NCBI GenBank assembly: GCA_035297265.1
Contig: DATGZH010000029.1
Coordinates: forward strand, 68,626 to 132,625
Length of the DNA: 64,000 bases
DNA from: DATGZH01 sp035297265
Lineage (GTDB): Bacteria; Actinomycetota; Acidimicrobiia; Acidimicrobiales; RAAP-2
Reading direction: 5' to 3'
Below the pieces are notes generated by a model. It worked only from the letters and a program-made list of their open reading frames with translations, ran no database searches and had not been told where the DNA came from. Of the stretch, positions 51,399 through 59,556 are shown in pieces. How positions within the stretch are numbered: position 1 is the stretch's first letter; the number at the start of each line of letters is the position of its first letter. A program made the translations under genes and the position numbers.

Positions 51399-52655
51399 AT
51401 GGACGTCACGCTCGCCTACGGCGAGGACGGGCTCGTGGTGCCCGTCCCCGACGACGCGACCGTCGTCGTCCCGACCGAGCAGCCGCCGCTCGCCGACGAG
51501 GCGGGCGCGGTGGCCCGGGCCCTCCACGAGCCGGTGACCGGGCCGGCGCTGGGCGAGCTCGTGGCCCGTGCGGCAAGGGTCGTCGTGGTCTTCCCCGACC
51601 TCACGCGGCCCATGCCCAACCGCACCGTCCTCCCGCCCCTCCTCGCCGAGCTCGAGGCGCTCGGCGCCGGGCCCGAGCGGGTGGAGCTCCTGTGCGCCAC
51701 CGGGACCCACCGGCAGGCGACGGCGGCCGAGATGGCCGACCTGATCGGCCCGGACCTCGTGGCCCGCTACCGGGTCCACGACCACCGGGCGGACGACGAG
51801 GAGAGCCACGTCACCGTGGGCGAGGTCGACGGGACGGCCGTCCGGGTGGACGCTCGCTACGTCGCCGCCGACCTGCGCATCTGCACCGGCTTCGTGGAAC
51901 CGCACTTCTTCGCCGGCTACAGCGGCGGTCCGAAGGCCGTCGTCCCGGGCCTGGCGGCCACCGAGACCATCTTGGAGGCCCACCGGCCGTGGCGCATCGC
52001 CGACCCCCGGGCCACTTGGACGGTGACCGACGGCAACCCGGTGCACGACTTCGTCCGGGCGGCCACCGCGCTGTGCCCGCCACAGCTCGTCCTCGACGTG
52101 GCCATCGACCGGGCCCGTCGGCTCACCGCGGTCTTCTGCGGCCCGCTGCCCGAGGGCCACACCGCCGCCTGCGAGTACGTCGGGCGCCACGCGGTGGTCG
52201 GGGTCGACGGCCGTTTCGACGTTGTCCTCTCGACCAACGGCGGCCACCCCCTCGACCGCAACCTCTACCAGGCGGTGAAGGGCATGGCCGCGGCCGAGCG
52301 GGTCGTCGTTGACCACGGCACGATCGTGGTCGCCGCGCCCTGTGGCGACGGCGTCCCGGCCGGCAGCGCCTTCGCCCGGATCCTGGCGGCGGCCGAGCGT
52401 CCCGAAGACCTCCTGGCCCCGGCCGGGCCGGCCGAGGTCGACCGGTGGCAGGCCCAGGTGCTGGGCCGGATCCTGCAGCGGGCCGATGTCTGGCTCTGCG
52501 CCGAGGGCCTGACCGACGAGGAGGTCCGGACGGCCCAGCTCCGACCGGTGGCCGACGTCGGGGCGGCGGTGAAAGAGGCCCTCGCCCGGGCGGGCCTGGG
52601 GGGCCGCCTCTGCGTCCTGCCCGAAGGGCCCCTCACGGTGGCCACCTCGGGCTGA
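51399..52655 (+). CDS. LarA-like nickel-pincer racemase/epimerase (DUF2088)
   Basis: A 418-residue LarA-family protein. FPDLTRPMPN (D67, R70) is the substrate-binding motif, CATGTHR gives H104, and EPHFFAGYSGGPKAVVPG gives H169 and K179. K179 and H195 are offset by a constant five residues from L. plantarum LarA K184 (nickel-pincer attachment) and H200 (Ni ligand), so the catalytic set appears intact. Relatives racemise or epimerise alpha-hydroxy acids such as lactate, malate and gluconate. No larB, larC or larE cofactor genes are in the window. It starts one base after the kinase stop, so a sugar-acid epimerase role is plausible. Confidence 0.82.
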   Translation: MDVTLAYGEDGLVVPVPDDATVVVPTEQPPLADEAGAVARALHEPVTGPALGELVARAARVVVVFPDLTRPMPNRTVLPPLLAELEALGAGPERVELLCATGTHRQATAAEMADLIGPDLVARYRVHDHRADDEESHVTVGEVDGTAVRVDARYVAADLRICTGFVEPHFFAGYSGGPKAVVPGLAATETILEAHRPWRIADPRATWTVTDGNPVHDFVRAATALCPPQLVLDVAIDRARRLTAVFCGPLPEGHTAACEYVGRHAVVGVDGRFDVVLSTNGGHPLDRNLYQAVKGMAAAERVVVDHGTIVVAAPCGDGVPAGSAFARILAAAERPEDLLAPAGPAEVDRWQAQVLGRILQRADVWLCAEGLTDEEVRTAQLRPVADVGAAVKEALARAGLGGRLCVLPEGPLTVATSG

Positions 52656-52691
52656 GCCTCGTCGAGCAGGCCCCATCGGAGGGCCCGCCGA

Positions 52692-52697
52692 TATCGT
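52692..52697 (+). promoter_or_regulatory. -10 hexamer TATCGT before the MFS::LivF gene
   Basis: TATCGT lies ten bases before ATG 52708. It overlaps the alternative GTG at 52696, which argues for ATG 52708 as the start. It may be an internal promoter letting the importer be expressed apart from the catabolic genes. Confidence 0.4.
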
Positions 52698-52707
52698 GGG
52701 CCCTCCG

Positions 52708-54927
52708 ATGGCGGAGCAGCCCCTCTTCGACTTCACCGTTCCCGACGAGCTGCTGCAGGAGGCGGTGGCCAAGCACCGGGACAAGGAGGTGCTGGCCGAC
52801 GTCGAGCTGATGCCGGGGACCGGGGAAGGTAAGCCCCCGCCCCTCGTCGGCATCCTCCGCCGCTACGGCTACGCCCCGCTCGTGATCCTCACCGCGGCGG
52901 CCCTCGTGCCCGGGACCTTCGGCAACGGGATCACGCTCGTCGGCAACAACCTCGAGCACACCTTCCACATCCACGACGCCGCCCTCGGGGCGGTGGCCTT
53001 CGTCTCCCAGGTGGCCCAGCTCATCTGGGCCGTGCCGCTCGCCCTGATCGCCGACCGGGGGAGCCGCAAGCTCGTCGCCGCCTTCTCACTGCTCGCCTTC
53101 GGCGTGCTCGGCAGCCTGATGGCCTTCTCGCCCAACGTCTGGGTCTTCGTCTTCCTCTCGATGGCCGCGGCCGTCGGCTTCGGCGTGAACAACACCGTCC
53201 ACAACTCCTACCTGGCCGACGCCTACCCGGTGGAGGGACGTGGTCGGGTCTTCAGCTGGCACAACCTCTCCGACCCCCTGTCGGGAACGATCGGCATCCT
53301 CGTCTTCGGCTTCGTCGTCACCGTCTCGCACAACTGGCGCTACGGGTTGTTCATCGCCCTCGCCGGCATCCCCCTCGCCTTCGCCATTCTCACCCTGCGC
53401 GAGCCGGAGAAGGGGGCCAACGAGTCGAGCCACATCCTCAAGGCCTCGGGGATGGACCTCCAGTCGCAGCAGGCGAATGCGCCCCGGGTGCTCCTCGGCT
53501 CGGCCGTCACGCGCCTCCTCCGGATCCGGTCCATCTATTACGAGATGGTGGCCGTGGCCATCCTCGGCTTCGTCAGCACGGGGGCCCCCCTCTTCGGCAA
53601 CCTGTTCTTCTTCCACAAGTTCGGGCTCGACACGGCGCAGCGCAGCGAGGTGTACGCCATCATCGGCGTGTCGGCCTTCCTGGGCCTGCCCTTCGCCTAC
53701 ATCCTGGGCGACCGCTACTTCCGCAAGAACCCCAGCCGCCCGCTCGTGATCAGCGGCATCTGCATCTCGATCTACGGGATCCTCTTCGTCGCCTCGCTGT
53801 TCATGCCGAACGTGCCCCTCGTCGTCCTGTTCCAGTTCATCGCCGGGGCCGCGGTGGCACCGCTGGCCATCTGCATCTTCCTCACCCTGGCGGCCACCGC
53901 CCCGGCCGAGATGCGGACCATCTGCTTCGCCATGTTCGGCGTGTTCGCGCTCGTCTTCGGGGGCTTCACCGGGAGCGTGGTGCTGGGCGCCATCTCTGAC
54001 GCGGTGTACAACTCGACCCAGAACCACGTCACCGGGTACGTCACGGCGCTGTTCCTGATCGCTCCGGTGTGCATCGTCGGGGGCATCCTCCTCGTCGTGG
54101 GCTCGCGGCACGTGAAGCGGGACATCACGCTCGTCATCGAAGACGTGCTCGAGCGTTACGCCGAGGGGAAGCGACGCTCGTCAGGCGGGAAGATCCCCGC
54201 CCTCCAGGTGCACAACCTCGACTTCTACTACGGGACCAACCAGGTGCTCTTCGACGTGAACGTCGAGGTCGAAGAGGGCGCCATCATGGCCCTCCTCGGC
54301 ACCAACGGGGCCGGCAAGTCGACGCTGCTGCGCACCGTCGCCGGGCTCGAGCACCCCCACCGCGGCGTCATCCGCCTCTTCGGCCTGAACGCCACCTACC
54401 TCGAGCCCGAGCAGATCATCGACCAGGGGGTGGCGCTCCTCGTCGGCGGGAAGATGACGTTCCCGGGCCTCACGGTGCGGGACAACCTCCGCATCGGCGA
54501 GCACTCCTTCCGCCGGGACACGCCCCGGGCCCGGGCCGCCATGGATCGGGCCCTCCACACCTTCCCCGAGCTGTCCGGGCGCATCGACCAGCCGGCCGGG
54601 ACCCTCTCGGGCGGCGAGCAGCAGATGCTGGCGCTCGCCCGGGTGATGATGACCCAGCCGAAGCTCCTCATGATCGACGAGCTGGCCCTCGGGCTCGCGC
54701 CGAAGACGGTCGAGCAGCTGATGGAGATCGTCCGCCAGCTCAACACCGAGGGGACCACGGTCATCCTGGTGGAGCAGAGCGTCAACCGGGCGATGAGCCT
54801 GGCCGAGCGGGCCGTCTTCTTGGAGCGGGGCCAGGTGCGCTTCGACGGGCCGACGGCCGAGCTCTTGGACCGGGACGATCTCCTGCGCCCGGTGTTCCTG
54901 GCCGCAGCCACCACGGGACTGGACTGA
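52708..54927 (+). CDS. MFS transporter fused to a LivF-type ABC ATPase
   Basis: A 739-residue fusion. Residues ~50-465 form a twelve-helix major facilitator domain with the motif ALIADRGSRK after helix 2 (near 115). Residues ~490-735 are a complete LivF-like ATPase: Walker A GTNGAGKS (~531), signature LSGGEQQM (~633), Walker B LLMIDELALGL (~653) and EQSVNRAMSLAERAVFLERG, typical of branched-chain amino acid importers. The ATPase likely partners LivG and the fused permease encoded downstream, bringing an MFS domain into or near the importer. What the MFS part carries is unknown. The gene follows larA by 52 bases and precedes the permease by five. Confidence 0.88.
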   Translation: MAEQPLFDFTVPDELLQEAVAKHRDKEVLADVELMPGTGEGKPPPLVGILRRYGYAPLVILTAAALVPGTFGNGITLVGNNLEHTFHIHDAALGAVAFVSQVAQLIWAVPLALIADRGSRKLVAAFSLLAFGVLGSLMAFSPNVWVFVFLSMAAAVGFGVNNTVHNSYLADAYPVEGRGRVFSWHNLSDPLSGTIGILVFGFVVTVSHNWRYGLFIALAGIPLAFAILTLREPEKGANESSHILKASGMDLQSQQANAPRVLLGSAVTRLLRIRSIYYEMVAVAILGFVSTGAPLFGNLFFFHKFGLDTAQRSEVYAIIGVSAFLGLPFAYILGDRYFRKNPSRPLVISGICISIYGILFVASLFMPNVPLVVLFQFIAGAAVAPLAICIFLTLAATAPAEMRTICFAMFGVFALVFGGFTGSVVLGAISDAVYNSTQNHVTGYVTALFLIAPVCIVGGILLVVGSRHVKRDITLVIEDVLERYAEGKRRSSGGKIPALQVHNLDFYYGTNQVLFDVNVEVEEGAIMALLGTNGAGKSTLLRTVAGLEHPHRGVIRLFGLNATYLEPEQIIDQGVALLVGGKMTFPGLTVRDNLRIGEHSFRRDTPRARAAMDRALHTFPELSGRIDQPAGTLSGGEQQMLALARVMMTQPKLLMIDELALGLAPKTVEQLMEIVRQLNTEGTTVILVEQSVNRAMSLAERAVFLERGQVRFDGPTAELLDRDDLLRPVFLAAATTGLD

Positions 54928-54932
54928 GCCCC

Positions 54933-56957
54933 GTGTCGATCCCCTCGTGGGTCATCGTCCAGGGGATCATCAACGGCCTCAGCTACGGCCTGTTGGCCCT
55001 CGGCCTCGTCCTCGTCTACCGGACCAACCGCATCCTCAACTTCGCCCAGGGCCAGCTCGGCGTGGTGGCCGCCGTCTTCATGGTCCACTGCTACTACGAC
55101 TTCCATTTCAACTATCTCTTCTGCCTCGTCATCGCCCTGGCCCTCGCCGGTGCGGTGGGCGCGGCGTGCGAGCTCCTGTTGCGCCGGCTCTTCAACCGCC
55201 CCCGGGTGCTCGTCATGGTGGCCACGATCGGGCTCAGCCAGGTGCTCTTCGTGCTCACCGCGCTGCCGTTCATCCGGCCGAAGAAGCTCTACAAGCCTTT
55301 TCCCGTCCCTATCCACTTGACGTTCTCGATCGGCACCTACCAGTTCACTTCCGGAGAGGTGCTCACCCTCATCGTGGCCCCGATCGTGGCCATCGCCCTC
55401 GCCGCCTTCATCAAGTACTCCCCGTGGGGCCTGGCCATGCGGGCCATGTCGGAGAACGCCGACTCCGCCCGCCTGTCGGGGGTCTGGGTCCGGCGAGCGT
55501 CGACGCTCGCCTGGATCCTGGCCGGCGTGCTCTCGGCGTTCACCGCCATCTTGAACTCGCCCAGCCAGACGACCTCGCTCACCGACGTCCTGTCGCCCGA
55601 CCTCCTCCTGCTCGCCCTCACCGCGGCCCTCATCGGCGCCATGGTGAACCTCACCGTGGCCTTCGTCGCCGGCATCGGCGTGGGGGTCGTGTACGAGATC
55701 CTCGTGGCCAACCTGTCGAGCACGGCCAGCCAGCAGCTCGTGCTCTTCCTCCTCCTCATCGCGGTCCTCCTGGTGCGGGTCGGGGCCCTCCAGAAGGGCT
55801 CCCGCCTCGAAGCCCGCTCGACTTGGTTGGAAGGGGCGGTGGCCGTGCGCCGGACCGGCGACCGCCTACGCGACCGGGTCGGCCTGATCGGCGTGGTGAC
55901 GACGACCGTGATCGTGATCCTGCTGCCCCTCGTCGTGGGCGTCGGCCAGAGCTTCCTCCTCGGCCAGATCTGCCTCTACGCGGTGATCGCCCTCTCCCTC
56001 ACGATCCTCACCGGGTGGGCCGGCCAGGTCTCCCTCGGCCAGTTCGGGCTGGTGGCCGTCGGCGCCCTCATGGCCAACCACCTCGGGGGGAGCGTGCCCC
56101 TCATCCTCCTCATGCCCTTCGCCGGGGTGGTCACGGCGGTGGTGGCCGTGCTCATCGGCCTCCCGGCCCTCCGGGTGCGCGGCCTCTACCTGGCGGTGAC
56201 GACCCTCGCCTTCGCCCTCTTCATGGAGCAGACGGTGCTCGCCACCCCGTGCTTCAACCTCCCGCTCGTCCACCGGGCCCTCTGCACCGGTCTCACCAGC
56301 CCGGCCTCGACCCTCATCAACCGGCCGACGTTCCTCGGCCTCGGCCTCGACTCCGAGCGGGTCTTCGCCTGGTTCTCGCTCGGTGTGCTCATCGTCTCGA
56401 TCCTCGTCGTCCGGCTCTGGCGAGACCGCGGCGTGCTCCGACGCCTGGTCTCGGTCCGCGACAACGAGGCGGCGGCGGCGGCCCTCGGCATCCCCATCGT
56501 GCGGACCAAGCTGCTGGCCTTTGCCCTCTCAGGATTCATGGCCGGCTACGCGGGGGTGTGCGTTGCCTTCGGGCTCGAGCGCTTCGAAACGACGACGTTC
56601 GACCCGTCGTTCTCGGTCCTCGTCATCTCGATGGTGGTCATCGGCGGCCTCGGTTCCATCCCCGGGGCCGTCCTCGGCGCCGTCTACCTCGTGGGCCTGC
56701 CGGCCATCTTCGGCACGACGCCCACCATCTCGTTCCTCACGAGTGGCCTCGGCCTCCTCGCCTTCATCCTCTACCTGCCGGGCGGCCTGGCCCAGGTCCT
56801 GCACCGCATCGGGGACCTCGTGACCGACGGCGTGCGCTGGCTCCAGCGCCGGCGGGCTCCACCCGACGGCACTGCCGGGACCGGACCCGATGCCGACGAG
56901 GGGCCCACCCCGGCCCTCGCCCGTAGCGGCGAGGAGGCACTGGGGGTGACCGGATGA
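54933..56957 (+). CDS. LivH-LivM fused branched-chain amino acid-type permease
   Basis: A 674-residue fusion. Residues 1-290 match LivH: GIINGLSYGLLALGLVLVYR, RILNFAQGQLG, WGLAMRAMSENADSARLSGV. Residues ~310-640 match LivM: LTGWAGQVSLGQFGLVAVGA, LYLAVTTLAFALFMEQ, LVSVRDNEAAAAALGI and VVIGGLGSIPGAVLGA. Both halves keep their coupling loops, so one polypeptide could form the whole pore. The hydrophilic tail (~640-674) is variable. GTG 54933 is chosen just after the MFS::LivF stop; its end overlaps LivG by four bases. The solute may be an amino acid, or the product of the adjacent sugar pathway. Confidence 0.9.
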   Translation: MSIPSWVIVQGIINGLSYGLLALGLVLVYRTNRILNFAQGQLGVVAAVFMVHCYYDFHFNYLFCLVIALALAGAVGAACELLLRRLFNRPRVLVMVATIGLSQVLFVLTALPFIRPKKLYKPFPVPIHLTFSIGTYQFTSGEVLTLIVAPIVAIALAAFIKYSPWGLAMRAMSENADSARLSGVWVRRASTLAWILAGVLSAFTAILNSPSQTTSLTDVLSPDLLLLALTAALIGAMVNLTVAFVAGIGVGVVYEILVANLSSTASQQLVLFLLLIAVLLVRVGALQKGSRLEARSTWLEGAVAVRRTGDRLRDRVGLIGVVTTTVIVILLPLVVGVGQSFLLGQICLYAVIALSLTILTGWAGQVSLGQFGLVAVGALMANHLGGSVPLILLMPFAGVVTAVVAVLIGLPALRVRGLYLAVTTLAFALFMEQTVLATPCFNLPLVHRALCTGLTSPASTLINRPTFLGLGLDSERVFAWFSLGVLIVSILVVRLWRDRGVLRRLVSVRDNEAAAAALGIPIVRTKLLAFALSGFMAGYAGVCVAFGLERFETTTFDPSFSVLVISMVVIGGLGSIPGAVLGAVYLVGLPAIFGTTPTISFLTSGLGLLAFILYLPGGLAQVLHRIGDLVTDGVRWLQRRRAPPDGTAGTGPDADEGPTPALARSGEEALGVTG

Positions 56958-57814
56958 GCGGCCAGCGGGGCCCGGCCCGGCTCGAGGTGGAGGGCCTCGT
57001 GGTCGACTTCGGCGGCCTGCGGGCGGTCGACGACGTGAGCCTCGTGGCCGAGCCCGGCGAGATCGTGGGGCTGATCGGCCCCAACGGCTCGGGCAAGACG
57101 ACCACGCTCGACGCGGTCTCGGGCCTCGTCTCGCCGGACGCCGGGTCGGTCCGCCTCGACGGCGAGGAGCTCGTCGACTACCTCCCGGAGGAGCGGGCCA
57201 GCGTGGGGCTCGTGCGCTCGTTCCAGGACTGCCGGCTCTTCCCCGAGCTGGCGGTCGAAGACGTGCTCCTCCTGGCCGAGGACGCCAAACGCCCGGTCGG
57301 TGTGGTCTCGACCACCTTCCAGCTGCCCTGGGCCCGCCGGTCCGAACGGGAGAAGCACCGAGCCGTCGACCGGGTGATCGCCGCCTTCGGGCTCGAGCCC
57401 TTCCGGCGGCACAACACCTCCCAGCTCTCGACGGGGACCCGCCGGGTCGTCGACCTGGCCTCGATCGTGCTGGCCGAGCCCCGGCTGCTCCTTCTCGACG
57501 AGCCCACGGCGGGCATCGCCCAGCGGGAGTCGGAGGCGTTCATCCCCCTCCTCCGCCGCATCCGGGAGGTCGCGGACACGACGATCCTCCTCGTGGAGCA
57601 TGATGTCCCCCTCGTCTTCGATCTCTGCTCCAAAGTGGTGGTGATGGAGGTCGGGAGCGTGGTGTCCTCGGGTACCCCCGACGAGGTCAGCCGCGACCCC
57701 CGGGCCCTCGCCGCCTACCTCGGGGCGAGCGAGGAGGCGCTGGCCGTCTCCGGGCCTATCCGGGCGGCGACGTCATCGGTGCCGGACGACGAGCCGGCCA
57801 CAAGGGGGGAGTGA
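56954..57814 (+). CDS. LivG-type ABC ATPase
   Basis: A 286-residue ATPase. Walker A GPNGSGKTT, a degenerate signature STGTRRVVDLASIVL (where LSGGQQR is usual) and Walker B LLLLDEPTAGIAQRES, followed by LLVEHDVPLVFDLC. VEGLVVDFGGLRAVDDVSL is the LivG start. The weakened signature means its ATP sandwich with LivF may hydrolyse asymmetrically. The tail of ~30 residues is variable. ATG 56954 overlaps the permease stop. It pairs with the ATPase half of MFS::LivF. Confidence 0.88.
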   Translation: MSGQRGPARLEVEGLVVDFGGLRAVDDVSLVAEPGEIVGLIGPNGSGKTTTLDAVSGLVSPDAGSVRLDGEELVDYLPEERASVGLVRSFQDCRLFPELAVEDVLLLAEDAKRPVGVVSTTFQLPWARRSEREKHRAVDRVIAAFGLEPFRRHNTSQLSTGTRRVVDLASIVLAEPRLLLLDEPTAGIAQRESEAFIPLLRRIREVADTTILLVEHDVPLVFDLCSKVVVMEVGSVVSSGTPDEVSRDPRALAAYLGASEEALAVSGPIRAATSSVPDDEPATRGE

Positions 57815-57820
57815 AACGAC

Positions 57821-59383
57821 ATGGGAAGAGACGGTCCTGCCGTGGGACGGCGAAGGTGGAACCCGTTCCGGATGACGGTGAGGGCGTTGCGGCGCTTCGG
57901 CCGTCGGTCCCGGGGCATGCAGGTGCGCACGATCGGCCTCACGGTGGCGGTCGTCGCCGGGCTGCTCACCTATGTGGCCCTGGCTCCGGCCAACGCCAAC
58001 GGCGGGTCGGGGCTCGGTGGCTTCGCCATCGCCAGCGCCAGCGCCTCGAGCACCCCGGCGGGGGTCACGCCGCCCGATAAGGCGAGCACGTCGAGCCGGG
58101 GCGTCTCGGCGCACGAGATCAACGTGGTCTTCCCGGTGTCCAACCTCACGTCGCTGTCCTCGGAGATCGGCTTCGCCGGTGACGTGGAGTTCGGCGAGCA
58201 GGTGAAGGCCATCAATTTCTTCGTCGGCCTGATCAACAAGAAGGGCGGCATCAACGGCCGCAAGATCAACGCCATCATCGCCAATTTCGACCCGACGAGC
58301 GAGACCGACATGCGCTCGCTCTGCAAGCAGTGGACGGAGGGCAGCCCGCCCGTGTTCGCCGTGCTCGACGGGATCGGGGCCTGGACCGGGGACAATCAGC
58401 TCTGCATCACCCAGGAGGGCCACACCCCGTTCATCGGGGACTGGACCACGGTGACCAACTGGACCACGCTGGGCTCCCCCTACCTCTGGTGGACCGGGCC
58501 GGACCAGGCGGCGATCCTGAAGACCCTCGTGGTCTGGGCCCTCTCGACCGGGGCCATCGGGGCCGGCAAGACGCTCGGCATCGTCGCCGGCGACCGGGCG
58601 AGCGACCAGCTGGCCTTGAAGGACTACCTCATCCCGGACCTGCAGAACGTGGGCGTGACGCCGGTGGTCGAGACCCTGGCCTCGGACCCGTCGGACACCG
58701 CCACGACGAACGCCGAGGCCCCCGTCGACGTCCAGAAGCTGCGGGCCGCCGGCGTGACGTCGCTCATCCCGCTCGTGCCGTTCAACGCCTGGCTCCCGCT
58801 CATCCAGGCCCAGACGCAGCAGAAGTTCTTCCCGAAGGAGCTCCTCTCGGACTACGAGGGGACGATCACCGGTGGCCTCGGCCTCCTCCCGACCTTCGAT
58901 CCGGCCCTCAACGGCCAGGAGGGGATCAGCACCCTCACGCTCGGCGGGTTCGACGACAACCGACCGGAGGCGCAGGGCGGCTACGACCCCGGCCTGCGCG
59001 CCTGCTACAACGACTGGCACAAGGCCTACCCGAAGCCCGTCGGCACCTCGACGTCCTTCTACATCGAAGAGCAAGGCCCCATCGCCGCCTGGTGCGGGGC
59101 GGTGCGCCTCTTCGCCACCGCGGCCAAGATGGCCGGCCCCAACCTCAACCGACGCACGTTCGTCGAGGCCATGTCGCGCATCAAGAACTACCCGGGGACC
59201 TGGGAACCGACGTGGTCGTTCGGCCCGGACAAGTTCTACGGCCCGACCGATTACCAGGTGGTCGTGCTGCACGACAACTCGCCGCCCTCGCCCCTCTGCG
59301 TGCTGAAGACCAACGGACAGCCCCAGGGCACCTGCTGGCACACCATCGAGAGGTTCCGTCCGCTCATCACCGGCGGCGGCTGA
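57821..59383 (+). CDS. LIV-type ABC importer solute-binding protein
   Basis: A 520-residue periplasmic-binding-protein family 6 member. Residues 1-35 are basic, followed by a signal or anchor helix (IGLTVAVVAGLLTYVALAPA) at about 38-60; cleavage after ANANG is likely. The mature domain begins EINVVFPVSNLTSLSSE, with FFVGLINKKGGINGRKINAI, a typical LivJ-like element. Length exceeds LivJ (about 370) owing to the N-terminal extension and loop insertions. It collects the ligand for the fused permease. It is the last gene of the operon and is followed by a strong nested hairpin. Confidence 0.88.
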   Translation: MGRDGPAVGRRRWNPFRMTVRALRRFGRRSRGMQVRTIGLTVAVVAGLLTYVALAPANANGGSGLGGFAIASASASSTPAGVTPPDKASTSSRGVSAHEINVVFPVSNLTSLSSEIGFAGDVEFGEQVKAINFFVGLINKKGGINGRKINAIIANFDPTSETDMRSLCKQWTEGSPPVFAVLDGIGAWTGDNQLCITQEGHTPFIGDWTTVTNWTTLGSPYLWWTGPDQAAILKTLVVWALSTGAIGAGKTLGIVAGDRASDQLALKDYLIPDLQNVGVTPVVETLASDPSDTATTNAEAPVDVQKLRAAGVTSLIPLVPFNAWLPLIQAQTQQKFFPKELLSDYEGTITGGLGLLPTFDPALNGQEGISTLTLGGFDDNRPEAQGGYDPGLRACYNDWHKAYPKPVGTSTSFYIEEQGPIAAWCGAVRLFATAAKMAGPNLNRRTFVEAMSRIKNYPGTWEPTWSFGPDKFYGPTDYQVVVLHDNSPPSPLCVLKTNGQPQGTCWHTIERFRPLITGGG

Positions 59384-59384
59384 G

Positions 59385-59459
59385 GACGACCCGACGCGAC
59401 GAGGGCGCACCTCGCCAGCCGGCACGGTGGCCGGCGAGGTGCGCCCCGCTCGGGTCGTC
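59385..59459. terminator. long nested hairpin between convergent operons
   Basis: An inner stem GGGCGCACCTCGCC (59403-59416) pairs perfectly with 59433-59446, and three more base pairs (GCC/GGC) form inside after one mismatch. An outer stem GACGACCCGA (59385-59394) pairs perfectly with TCGGGTCGTC (59450-59459). It starts one base after the importer stop. No U-tract follows, but pairing is extreme; a bidirectional terminator is likely. Confidence 0.65.
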
Positions 59460-59556
59460 GCCGCACGGTTCGGCCGGGCAAGGGGGAGAGAGCCCGGCCC
59501 CCCACGGCGGGCGACGGTCGGAGCACCGCGCCCGCCGCGGGGACGTGCGCCTCGGG

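Noticed and set aside
46796..52655. Direct assignment of the catabolic run as a sulfoquinovose pathway
   Set aside because: Only the aldolase and reductase families match; the sugar isomerase and PfkB kinase of sulfo-glycolysis are absent and the GH4 enzyme is not a GH31 sulfoquinovosidase, so it stays a hypothesis.
52696..52707. GTG 52696 as start of the MFS::LivF gene
   Set aside because: The GTG overlaps the TATCGT -10 hexamer; ATG 52708 lies at the spacing seen before other genes in the window.
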